A stretch of 64,000 nucleotides of DNA from Cacajao melanocephalus. Lineage: Eukaryota; Chordata; Mammalia; Primates; Pitheciidae. The translations under genes were made by a program, and so were the position numbers. The stretch spans positions 62,001 through 126,000 of the forward strand of contig CAUYLG010075678.1 in the NCBI GenBank assembly GCA_963573385.1. The letters are read 5' to 3'. Shown piece after piece: positions 1 through 34,049 of this stretch. The notes below the pieces were generated by a model that did not search any database, was not told where the DNA came from, and saw only the letters and a program-made list of their open reading frames with translations. Numbering within the stretch: the stretch's first letter is position 1; the number at the start of each line of letters is the position of its first letter.

Positions 1-8
1 TGCGGCCG

Positions 9-16
9 TGACGTCA
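9..16. promoter_or_regulatory. Consensus CRE (CREB/ATF site)
   Basis: The 8-base palindrome TGACGTCA matches the full CRE consensus. It is placed just upstream of the predicted first exon in a CpG island, where such sites are usually functional and methylation-sensitive. Occupancy is inferred, not shown. Confidence 0.6.
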
Positions 17-24
17 GCGCCCCG

Positions 25-110
25 CCCCGGGTGATGCTGCAGCAGCGGGGACCGCGGCCGGGCAGGCAGCAGCCAGCGGGGACAGGGATGCCCGCCGTCT
101 CCACCCACAG
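25..110 (+). other. SLC45A1 exon 1 (5' UTR), approximate start
   Basis: A plausible 5' splice site, CAG|GTACCG, follows base 110, and the next good acceptor that leads into the coding frame is at 7832/7833. The exon start is a guess because no start-site signal can be read. In-frame ATGs at 34 and 88 precede the donor. After splicing to 7833 both read into the same short uORF, which stops at TGA 7858-7860, overlapping the main ATG at 7857. Confidence 0.5.
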
Positions 111-930
111 GTACCGCCGTCTCCCCCGCGCCCTCCGCCCGCTCCCCGGCCCGTTGCCTGCTGGAGCGCCGCGTCCTGGGCCCCGGGGTAGTCAGGGCGC
201 CAGGTTCGGGACCCGAGGCCGGCACGGAGACCTTTGTTCCTCGTGGAAGTCTCGTGAATGGCAGAGTCCACGGAGCCCCCCCCGTCTCGGCCCTCCGAGG
301 GCAGGAGCCTCGGGCCCGGGGGAGGGTGCCGGCCAGGTGGCAGGTGCTCTCGTCCTTGCTGGCAAGGGGAGGAGACCCTGACCTCGGCCCCGGCACGAGG
401 TGCGCTCCTCGAGCCCGAGGCCTGGTCCCTGGTCACCTGGGCAAGTGTCATCCGCTTCCGGCTCACCTTCTGCGTGGGGCTGACCCCTCTCGCTGACCAG
501 GGGCCTGGCAGCGCCCCTCAGCATCCCAGGGTTACTTAGCGAGGCCACCTAGGGCTCTCCTTTCCCGAGTCGGCGCCAAGGGGAACGCGCTGAGGTGGAA
601 GCCGGTCAGCTCCTTCTGCCCTCGACAACGAGCAACTTCTCAAATTATTTCTAGAGTTACCGCCATGCATGTTTCTCAGCTCTTCTAGGGAAGCAGAGTC
701 AGGGGCGGAGGACAGCCAAATTCAGGCTGCACCTGGCCTGGGTTTTGGGGAAAAGGTGGCCCTGGAGTAGGGGTCAAGCTGCCAGAGATGGAAAGTGGGA
801 AACGGCCACGATTCAGAAACTAGCTTATTCTTCTGAATATTCCACTATTCAGAAACTAGCCTATTCCTCCCTTCCTGGTCCAGGAGGACATCCCTGCAGA
901 ATTTTGAGGGTCAGTAGAAAGAAGCATGAG
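111..930. other. Start of SLC45A1 intron 1
   Basis: No gene is seen. CpG density falls off after about 560. A short duplication with period about 36 occurs at 811-866, where ATTCAGAAACTAGC occurs twice with an intervening inverted copy TTCTGAAT. The rest is unique sequence. Confidence 0.6.
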
Positions 931-1330
<400 letters not shown>

Positions 1331-1647
1331 TCATAGTAGAATCGTTGTAAGCATTCAAACTACATGGACATGGATTACTTTTATTAATCATTCGCCGCTT
1401 AAACTTCCCACAGTGCAGTTTGAGGGATCTGTTACTTTAAACATCCTGTGTACTCTGGAAGCACAGTGGGCCCCTTTATAACCTTTGGGGGGTCTAGGGA
1501 GATGAGCGCATTTCCTTTTGACTGAGTAAATGGTCAGATGGTGCCGTAAAGACAGTCTGGTGAATGTTTGTATTTGTGTATTAAAATTAGATTTCACGAT
1601 CTTAAATTCCACTTTCACCCATTTTTATGGGAACATTCAAAAATGAA

Positions 1648-1923
<276 letters not shown>

Positions 1924-1950
1924 AGAAGAATTTTAGAAATTAATTTTTAA

Positions 1951-2268
<318 letters not shown>

Positions 2269-2550
2269 TTCTTCTTAGAATAAACATTTTTGAACAGCTT
2301 TTACCAAATGTAGTTTTAATAAAAATGATAATGCTCATCCCCAGATTTGAAGATGAATCCTTAGCAAAGACTTTTTCTGAGCCAGGATTAAACTAGGTTT
2401 AATTCTGGTTCCGATGCTAGAGAGAAGTTCATTGATGTGTGAGGCTATCACTTCTGCCAGGACAGGCTGCAGTGGGGCTGGCGGAGGTGATGGGAGAGCT
2501 GTCCCATTACATAGTCAACTTTAAATAAGATCCAAGAGGCTCTTTTTTTA

Positions 2551-3264
<714 letters not shown>

Positions 3265-4095
3265 ATTCCAAATTTAAAGGGGAGGGTTCTAATGCATTTA
3301 AGTTCACATTATGGGTGAAAATGCTGCTTAGAAAGAGCAGGAGATACCCCTGTGTGCCTGAAGGTGGGGAGAGGCTGCGCAGAGGGACGGAAAGGGAGTT
3401 GGCCACTGGGGCAAATGTGGAACTGTGACCTTCAGGTAGAGTCCGAGCCAACTCTCCACCTCACCTGTGTGGGGTCTCACCTCCGACTCTGAAGGAGACC
3501 GTCTTACACAGTGCTGGAACTGGTGCTCTATTTCTGTGCTTTCGATGAATGAAGCTCCAGAGGATACTAACTCCTACTTGGGTTTTTGGAAGGAAGACCC
3601 ACCAATCAGCAGATTTTACCATGCAGAAGTACTTGAGCTAGGCCAGTGAGGAACATACATAAGCTTAGCTTTTTAAACATGTTAATCTTGATTTACTCCT
3701 CATCAATGAATTCTATTTCAAATGAAGTATTACTTGTCTACATAGTTCTTAGGTTCATCTGTTCTCTTCCTATGGGAAAGCATGGTATTTTCCAAGGCCA
3801 CAGGACAAGCCATTTATAGAAGTGACAGGAGACTGTCTCTGCTGTGTCACTCCCTGTCACCTTGGAATAAAATTCATCTCTTAACAAGGCTTCCAGAGCC
3901 CCCATGATTAGCTAAGACCTTTCTGAGGGCCTCATCTCTTGCCCCGCCCCCACTGTGCCTGACTGTTACTCATATCTCTTTTACCCAATGATTCCGGCAA
4001 CCAGGAAGGGTCTTTCCTCACTTTTTCACCTAACTTGCAAGAATAGTGTCTTTCTTTTATCTCTATTACCTCAGTGTCTTGGTACTCAATACTCA
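3265..4095. other. SLC45A1 intron 1, unique sequence
   Basis: No coding exon, RNA gene or recognisable repeat is seen. Short open frames here have no start context or protein similarity that I recognise. Confidence 0.5.
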
Positions 4096-5940
4096 GCTGA
4101 ATTGAAGGCTGGGTAGGTGGGTAGGTGGATGAGTGTGTGTTTGGAAGGGTGGGTAGGTAGATGAGTGAATGGAAGGATGGATAGAGGAGTGGGTGGAAAA
4201 TAGGCAGGTGGATGTGCAGATGGTTGTTTGGATAGACAGATGAATAGATGAGTGGAAGAGAGGATGTGTGGAAGGATGGATGGGCAGATGACTGAGTGGA
4301 AGAATGGGTGAATGGATGGGTGGCTGGGTGGGTGGATGGATGGGTGGATGGATGGGTGGGTGGATGGATGGGTGGATGGGTGGGTGAATGGGTGGGTAAG
4401 TGGATACATGGATGGGTGGGTGAGTGGATGGGTGGGTGAGTGGATAGGTGGGTGAATGGATGGATGGATAGATGGATGGATGGATGGATGGTGGATGGAT
4501 GGATGGATGGATGGGTGAGTCCATAGGTGCATGGATGGATGGGTGAGTGAGTGGATGGATGCATGGACAGCTGGGCAAGTGGATGGGTGGATGAGTGGAT
4601 AGGTGGGTGAGTGGGTGGGTGGATGGATGGATGGATGGATGGATGAGTGGGTGGGTGGATGGATGCATGGATGAATGGATGGTTGGGTCGATAGGTGCAT
4701 GGGTGGATGGATGAGTGGGTGGATGGATGGATGGATTGATGGATGGAGAGGGTGGATGGATGGGTGAGTGAGTGGATGGATGGGTGGGTGGGTGGATGGG
4801 TGAGTGGGTGGATGGGTGAGTGGGTGGATGGATGGATGGATGGATGGATGGGTGGGTGGTTGGGTGGATGGATGGGTGAGTGGGTGGGTGGATGGGTGCA
4901 TGGATGGATGGGTGGGTGGGTCGATAGGTACATGGATGGATGGGTGGGTGAGTGGATGGATACATGGATGGCTAGGCAAGTGGATGGGTGGATGAGTGGA
5001 TAGGTGGGTGAGTGGATGGATGGATGAGTGGATGAGTGAGTGAGTGGATGGATAGGTGGGTGGGTGGAAGGGTGAGTGGGTGGATGGATGGATGGATGAG
5101 TGGGTAGATAGATGGGTGAGTGGGTGGGTGGATGGCTGCATGGAAGGATGGATGGGTGGGTGGATGGATACATGGATGGTTGGGTGTGTGGATGTGTGGA
5201 TAGGTGGGTGTGTGGATGAATGGATGGGTGGATGGGTGGGTAGGTGGGTTGGTGGATGGATGGATGGATGGATGGTGGATGGATGGATGGATGGGTGAAT
5301 GGGTGGGTAAGTGGATACGTGGATGGCTGGGCAAGTGGAGGAGCGGATAGGTGGGTGAGTGGATGGAGGGATGGATGAGTGAGTGGATGGATGGGTGGGT
5401 GGATGGATGGGTGAGTGGGTGGGTGGATGGATGGATGGATGGATGGATGGGTGAGTGGGTGGGTGGATGGATGCATGAATGAATGGGTGGGTGGGTCGAT
5501 AGGTGCATGGATGGATGGGTGGGTGAGTGGATGGATACATGGATGGATACATGGCTGAGCGAGTGGATAGGTGGATGAGTGGATAGGTGGATGAGTGGGT
5601 GGACGGATGAGTGGGTTGGTGAATGGGTGGGTGGGTGGATGGGTGAGTGGGTGAGTGGATGGATGGGTGGATGGGTAGGTGGGTCAGTGAGTCGATAAGT
5701 ACATGAATGGCTGGGTGGGTGGGTAGATGTATGGATGGATGAGCGGGTGGGTGGGTAGATGGATGGATGAGTGGGTGGATGGATGGGTGGGTGGGTGGGT
5801 AGATGGATGGATGGATGGATGAGTGGGTGGGTGGGTGGATGGATGGATGAGTGGGGGAGTGGGTGGATGTATGGATGGATGAATGGGTGGGTGGGTGGAT
5901 GATGGATGAGTGGGTGGGTAGATGGATGGATGGATGAGTC
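4096..5940 (+). repeat. GGAT/GGGT tetranucleotide satellite, about 1.85 kb
   Basis: An almost uninterrupted run of GGAT, GGGT, GAGT and GAAT tetramers. It is not uniform. Landmark variants such as GGTCGATAGGTGCATGG (near 4686, 4919, 5494 and, changed, 5692) and GGCAAGTGGA (near 4573, 4976 and 5331) recur at irregular spacing of a few hundred bases, which shows longer units were duplicated inside the array. The minus strand lacks stops in several frames for 290 to 634 codons and would read as His-Pro-Ser-Thr-Ile repeats. That is a by-product of period four, not a gene. It is likely highly variable in copy number. Confidence 0.95.
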
Positions 5941-5960
5941 ACTGGATTAACACAGTGTTC

Positions 5961-6516
5961 TTCATCCTGCTGGAATGTCTCTAGATCCAATCATTTTCAC
6001 CATCAGTGCCTTCCAAAGAGAAGAAAGACAATCTCTGAGTGGGTAGGGGGGTGGAAGAGTTTTTGGATACAAATCTGGAGTGAGGAATTTCAGAGTGATC
6101 CATAAATAATTTATCGTTTAGTGATAGTGTGATGGAAAGTGGTATGATAAGTTAATGTCAGAAAGAGTCTTACTTTTGAAGCTTAAAACTAATTTTGAGA
6201 GAAAGCCTGTGATATTTATCTTGGTCAGTGACAAGTGCCATCATCAGAAATCAATGTTGGGAAAGTTGTCCCAGTTTTGGGGCCTATGTCTCAGGAAGGA
6301 CTTCAAAGGGAATTTAGTCTCTTGCTTTTTTGTGGAGTAGGTGGGGTGGGCTGTGTCTGAAAGAATCCTGAACTCTCCTTCTGTTATTTTGGTATCTGTT
6401 TATTTCCCTCTGATCTGAGCAGTTTTCCTCTCCCTGTGCTTAGAAAAGTGGACATTGGCTAAAACACACAGGCTAACATACTAGAATCCATTCCATTAAT
6501 GTTAATAACCTAGATT
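5961..6516. other. SLC45A1 intron 1, unique sequence
   Basis: Nothing recognisable beyond AT-rich unique sequence. Confidence 0.5.
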
Positions 6517-6829
6517 GCTGGGCACGGTGGCTCACGCCTGTAATCCTAGCACTTTGGGAGGCCGAGGAGGGTGGATCATGAGGTCAGGCATTTGAGATTA
6601 GCCTGGCCAACATGGTGAAACCCCGTCTCTACTAAAAATACAAAAATTAGCTGGGCGTGCTGGCAGGCACCTGTAATCCCAGCTACTCAGAGGCTGAGGC
6701 AGGAGAACCGCTTGAAACCAGGAGGCAGAGGTTGCAGTGAGCCGAGATCGCGCCACTGCACTCCAGCCAGTGTGACAGAGCGAGACTCCGTCTCAATAAT
6801 AATAGTAATCAATAATAATAATCTAGATT
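6517..6829 (+). mobile_element. Alu SINE (+)
   Basis: Full-length dimer from GCTGGGCACGGTGG to a tail that has become an AATAATAATAG microsatellite. Confidence 0.95.
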
Positions 6830-28810
<21,981 letters not shown>

Positions 28811-28970
28811 CATCGCGGAGCCTCAAGTCTGGACTCGCACCGGCACCTGGGGGTCTGGAGCAGGCCAACCAGTGAGGACCAAAGGGCCTTGGTGGACAGG
28901 GGGACAGGCTGCCTACTGGAATGTAAATATGTGATAAAATAATAAATGACAGCGGCAAAGCCTACAGTTT
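28811..28970 (+). other. SLC45A1 3' UTR (short)
   Basis: Runs from the TGA to an expected cleavage point about 20-25 bases after the poly(A) signal at 28941. The 3' end is approximate. A longer alternative form cannot be excluded. Confidence 0.65.
28941..28946 (+). terminator. SLC45A1 poly(A) signal
   Basis: AATAAA within GATAAAATAATAAATG, 131 bases after the stop codon. Confidence 0.8.
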
Positions 28971-29087
28971 CTAGCTGTTGCTCTCCGGTGGCTGAGAGGT
29001 GCTCTGGGGATGGAGTTACTTCTCCTGAGGACTTGGGCAGGGGGAGGTTTGTAAGAATCTTTTTTTGAAAGTAAAGATGTAATTCAA

Positions 29088-29268
29088 TGGTGCTCAACCA
29101 GGAGCAATATTGTCACCCCACCCCCAGGAAGACATCTGGCAATATCTGGAGATAGTTTTGATTGTCACAACTCAGGGATGCTGTAAACCTCCCTCGGTGC
29201 ACAGGAGCACCCCAACAGCAAGGAGCTAGCAAGACCCAGGTGTCAACTGCGCTGAGGTAGAGAGAGCC
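29088..29268 (+). mobile_element. MER5A-like hAT-Charlie DNA transposon fossil
   Basis: GGTGCTCAACCAGGAGCAAT, CATCTGGCAATATCTGGAGA and TTGTCACAACTCAGGGATGC match the MER5A consensus over nearly its full short length. Non-coding. Confidence 0.85.
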
Positions 29269-29379
29269 TGGTTTAACTGGACCACACATTCTGTACATTG
29301 CATCCCAGGGTAGAGTTAGAGCTCTTTTGGATCAGACAGGTCTTTTGGATCAGAAGGCCTCATATTCCTTCACTTGTCT

Positions 29380-29997
29380 ATTCGTCCATTCATTCTTCAT
29401 CCGTTCATTCATCTATCCATCCATATATCCACCCATCCACATAACCAGCCGTCCACTCATCCAAATATCTACCCATCTGAATATCCACTCATCCATATAT
29501 CCATCCAGCCACATATCACCTATCTACCCATCCACATAACCATCCATCCACCCATCCAAATATCCACTCATCCATATATTCAACCATCCACTCATCCAAA
29601 TATCTACCCATCCAAAATCCACTCATCCACATATTCACCCATCCACTTACCTACCCATCTACCCACCCACATAACCATCCATCCACTCATGCAAATATCC
29701 ACCCATCCAAATATCCACTCATCCATATATCCATCCATCCACATATCACCCATCTACCCATCCAATATCCACTCATCCATCCACTCATCTAGCATCCAAT
29801 ATCCACTCATCTACCAAATATCCACTTCTCCATATATCCATCCATCCACATATTCACGCATCTACCCATCCAAATATCCACTCATCCAAATATCCACGCA
29901 TCTACTCATCCACTCATCCACCCATCCACACTCCAGATATCCATTTCTCCATATATTCATCCATCCATCCATCCACTCATCCACACTCCAGATATCC
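29380..29997 (+). repeat. ATCC-type tetranucleotide satellite, about 0.6 kb
   Basis: A run of CATCCA/TATCCA/CACTCATCC variants, the reverse-complement orientation of the array at 4096-5940. Higher-order units are visible, such as AAATATCCACTCATCCATAT recurring several times. The open plus-strand frames through it are low-complexity and not genes. Confidence 0.95.
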
Positions 29998-31494
29998 GAC
30001 AAGTGCCCATGTGTGGCAGGCAGTGGTTGGCCTGGGGATCCAGCTGTGAGTGTCCACTCTGCCCTGGTGGAATTGATGTGAGAGGAAGGGAGACACATGG
30101 CTGGCTGAGGTTCCATGCTGCGCAAGTGCAGGGAAGGAGGACAGGGCGGCAGGGGTGGTCTTACTAGTGAGATGCTGTTTGAACAGTGGACTGACGGAGT
30201 GAGGGAGGGATCTCTGATGTAAGCCCTTGCTTGGCAGGTTCGAGGGAGCACAGGCACCAAGGTACACGGATTGTAAAATGTCCTCCAAGTTGGAATTTTA
30301 AGGAGGTCAGTGCCCATCCTGCCCTTTGACTCCACAGGCAGGGGAGTCCCTAGCAGGGAGGCCTACTAGGGGCTGGAGGGTGAGGTTCGGGCCATTCTTC
30401 CCCCTCCATCTGCCAAGCGTTCATTCCTCAGGTGGACACCTTGTGCCTGCTGTGTGTGGGCGCTGCTGGGCCTGGGTCTGCCCAGGCTGTGCCCACTGCC
30501 TCCCAGTGTCCCTTTATGGACCTGGCAAAGCTCTCATGAGTGTGGCAGTCCCTTGCCATCTGGCCTCTAACCATCTTCCATCACCTGACACTGAGAGCTC
30601 ACTGAGGCCCCTTCCTAGAGGCCTGGGAGGGCTCCTCCCCACATGCTGATTACTGGCCATGAGTGGTCACGGCCGGGTCCCCATTGTTGCCGTGCTGGGC
30701 CTGGCATGGGGTTGTATAGCCCCCAGATCCCTCACTGCATGCTGTGTTCTGGGGACATATGAGACATCCTTGACCACAAATCCAAAACGAACGACAGGGA
30801 GGGGTTCCGGGGCCTGTTGCCAGCCGGGGAAGTTGGGGGTTCATGACAGTGTCCTATCATCTTGCTGTGACCAGTTAGAAAGGCCACCTCCCCACCTGGG
30901 CCACAGCCTCCCTCCCAACGATGGCCTCCCCACCTTGGTTATGACCTTCCCACCAGAGCCCCAAGCCCCACCCTGGGCCACAGCCTTCCTCAGTGCCACT
31001 GCCTGCTGCCTCCTGGAGGCCTGTGTGGGCTCACAGGAGGCCAGGCCACTCCTCTCTGTGCCCCTGCCTGACTCCTGGCCTCCCGTCTACCCTCACGCCC
31101 ATCCTCCACCCTGAAGCTGGGGGGCTATAAACACAGGCCTGAGCCCATCCCGTCTTCCAGTCTTCCATGACACCTCCCCTGGCTCCCTGGAGCCTAAGGA
31201 ATCAGGCGGAAACTCCTCCCACCAAACAGCCCGGCCCATCTTCCTGTGCTGGCCACCCGCCACGTTGCCAGCCCCCTGGACTATAGCCACAGAACCCTCG
31301 AGGGCCGCAGTCTGTGCCTGTGTTCAGGCTCTTCCTGCAGGCCTAGGCTACCTCTTTTCTACCCATCAATATCTGATTCCTCCATGTAGACATGTCTGAA
31401 ATGCCACCTCCCCCGTGCAGTCCACCCTGCTTGGAGCCGGTGATTCTTTCCCTGCGCCTTCATGTGATGCTGCTTTACCCTTCGTGGTCATGAG

Positions 31495-31600
31495 CTCAGT
31501 GAGGTGGGTCTCATGGTCCCCGGTGCACATGTAGCTGAAGCACAGAGAGGTTTAGTGGCTTTTCAAAGTCACACAGCTCCTTTGGGCCTCCAAGGACATA
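31495..31600 (+). mobile_element. MIR SINE fragment
   Basis: GCACAGAGAGGTTTAGTGGC followed by AAAGTCACACAGCTC is the typical MIR core/3' signature. Confidence 0.65.
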
Positions 31601-32074
31601 GGCCCTGCGGTTCTCCTGGAACTGCAGACTTACCTGCTCACATTGATGTTGCTTGGAAGAGCTTCAGACTTTCTAGAAAATGTCGGGTTGGGTGACTGTG
31701 CTCTAGTCTGGGCTGTCTTTGCCCAGAACTGGTCAAAATGAAGAATAAGGGGCTTCCCTCTTACTCTTGGCTTGTCAAATCCTAGGCCCTCTTCCTGGAA
31801 CTTTCTAACAAAATAAAGATTCTTCTACACGTGGGAATCGTTGCCGTCAGGCTCTCTTTTCTGAGCACCTGCCCTGCCTCCCGAACTGTGGGGGTACTGC
31901 CCTCAGGCCAGGTCCAAAAAGCTGCCTTGACCTTCAGGTCTGTTCCCAGCTGATGGCAGTGGGAGCAGCCACTGGCTCCAAACCATGAGTGAGGCCCGGG
32001 ACTCACCGAGAGCCACACTCATTTGACTTCCACATCTCAGAGAAGATTGCTGTCTACTTGAAACTCAAGCGGTG

Positions 32075-32255
32075 ATGATGACGGTAGTCACCGCTGCTTG
32101 CTGTTTGCCAAGTCCTCACTACGCATGCGGCCACGTGCATCTTAATCCATCCTCCCACCTTGCTGGGAAGGAAGTATCATCCCCCATTGGACAGACCTGG
32201 CCCAGGTCACAACAGGGTGGGGTTTGAGCCCAGGGAGTGTGGCTCCAGCCTCATG
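32075..32255 (+). mobile_element. MIR SINE fragment
   Basis: TTGCCAAGTCCTCACTACGC, CATCTTAATCCATCCTCCC and TGGGGTTTGAGCCCAGG follow the MIR order in diverged form. Confidence 0.65.
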
Positions 32256-33979
32256 CCGCCGAGTACCTCGGGAGTGTTGTGACAGCTGTGACAGGGCGGG
32301 CAGCTTCCTTCCCTGTCTGCCTCCTGAACACTGTGCTGCTGCAGGGAGGCCTTGGGCTCACTCCCCAGGGAGCTCAGCTTGGAGGGAGCTTCTCATTCCA
32401 TTCAGAGGTGAGGGAACAGCGGAAGAAGGCCACTTGCTTTACAGGCCAGCGCTCCGCAAGACTCACGCTTCTCAGGCCACTCAAAACTAACTGTGCCACC
32501 AAGATCTGAAGCCATTCCTGACTCTCCTGCCAGCAAACTTGGAAAGTGGCTCCCATTCCTTGATACCACTCAGAACGAGACACACACACCTAACTGCCTT
32601 CGAGCGCTGCCTACGACCCTCAGCGTGGAAACCCAGCATCAAAGCAAAGGAATTGCCCTTGAGGTCATCACCTCCCTGGGTTTTGTGTTTCTACCTTCCT
32701 AGGCTGTTGGGCTTACCCTGCACCATTCCTTGGGGGACCAGGACAGGGTTAAAATGGCATTCCCACACTCACCAGGCTGGCCTACAGATTTGGGAGAACA
32801 GAGGTGACTTCCCTGGAATATACAAGAACTGATCATCGCTTGGGTCCCCGGCAGTCGGGAGGTCCCGGCCCTCCCTGAACTCGCTGGGACTGTCTGCAGA
32901 ATCCACTTAACACGTGGGGCATGGCGTACCATCCCCCGCCAGGAGCGGGTGGTGGGCGAAGAGGAAAGGAGCAGGTGTCTGGAACTGGGGGTGGGTACTT
33001 TCATGGCACATAAGGACTCCCAGCAGCTTCTCAGGGTGCTTTTCATGGCGTGGGGGCGCAATGATCGGAGTCGTGATTTTTGGAAGTCATCCACAGCTGA
33101 TGCCCATCCTGGGATCCTCTTCCATAAAAGTACATTGACTGAGTTCCCACCAGGTACCCGCCCAAGCCCTGGGGATGCAGCGGAGAACAGAAGAAACCTC
33201 CTGGTCTCCAGGCAAGGCCTTTGCCCTCGTTCTCACAGCCACGCCCACCTTGCCTACATGCTCACAGCCACCAGCCTCCCGCGCCCCACTCAGCCTCCTC
33301 CTCCCAGCTGTCTCCACACCCTGCTGTGCTGGTGCCTGTTCCAGTCGCCCCTTGATCTCTGACCTGCCTGTGCAGCCGCCTGCCTCCGGGAAACGTTGGA
33401 TCTTTTAGACAATGCTCACTGCCAAACCCTCCAGCTTTCCCCATCGTCGCTGCCTGGGCCGCAGGTCTCCTGGTGGCCACCGGCCCAGGGCAGGCACCTG
33501 GGCCTTGTAACGACTGCCACCTGGTGGCTAGGACAGGGATGGACTCTGTTCAATGGCTGCCCATCAGCAAGGTCCAAGGGAATGGAGGGGGCTGGGTGGT
33601 CAGGCGCCCAGAAAACAATGGGATAGGCAAGAAATGGCCTCAGGAATCCTCTCTGGGCCAACTAAAAGGTGCCCTAAAGGCCTGTTTTTAATTAAATTTA
33701 CTCTAATGGTTGCTCATACCCTAGAGGTTCAACAAAGGCCAATCCCCCAAGCCCCACTCCCCACTTCTAAGATGGTGTCAACCAGGGCTGGGGTCAGAGG
33801 AGCTGCAGGGCCCACACAGGAGAATGTGAAGAGAGGGTCACTAGGTGCTTAGCAGAGGAGTCGGGAAGTCCCTGGAAAGCCTTCCCGACTCAACCGGAAA
33901 GGTCCTTCTATCCGGCCCTTTACACTCCCTTCCCAACAGCACATCTGGACTGCAGCAAGGAACCTTGCCCTGTAAGGCC

Positions 33980-34049
33980 CACTCATTCATTTATTTGTTC
34001 ATTCATTCATTTATTCATGCATGCATGCATGCATCCATCCATCCATTCA
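33980..34049 (+). repeat. (TTCA/TGCA/TCCA)n simple repeat
   Basis: ATTCATTCATTTATT followed by ATGCATGCATGC and ATCCATCCATCC. It is a third tetranucleotide tract of the same general kind as the two larger arrays. Confidence 0.9.

Larger units (their letters stand above)
1..560 (+). promoter_or_regulatory. CpG-rich promoter region of SLC45A1 with CRE
   Basis: The first 560 bases are GC-rich and dense in CpG, unlike the rest of the window, and sit directly upstream of the SLC45A1 coding exons. A perfect CRE palindrome, TGACGTCA, lies at 9-16 and a GC box-like CCCCGCCCC just after it. No TATA box is visible. This is the expected form of a CpG-island promoter responsive to CREB/ATF factors. The island edge at the left is cut by the window, so its full extent and the start site are unknown. 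Confidence 0.75.

Noticed and set aside
4096..5940. Direct repeats that could suggest a CRISPR-like array
   Set aside because: Units are tetramers without unique spacers, in a primate intron.
4086..5990. A minus-strand open frame of 634 codons, with others of 514 and 290 codons, rich in His, Pro, Ser, Thr and Ile
   Set aside because: It is the translation of a period-4 satellite. Several frames are open at once, there is no promoter or splice context, and no known protein has this make-up.
29374..30081. A plus-strand open frame of 235 codons of Ile-His-Pro-Ser repeats
   Set aside because: Same cause: the ATCC array has no stop in this phase. Not a gene.
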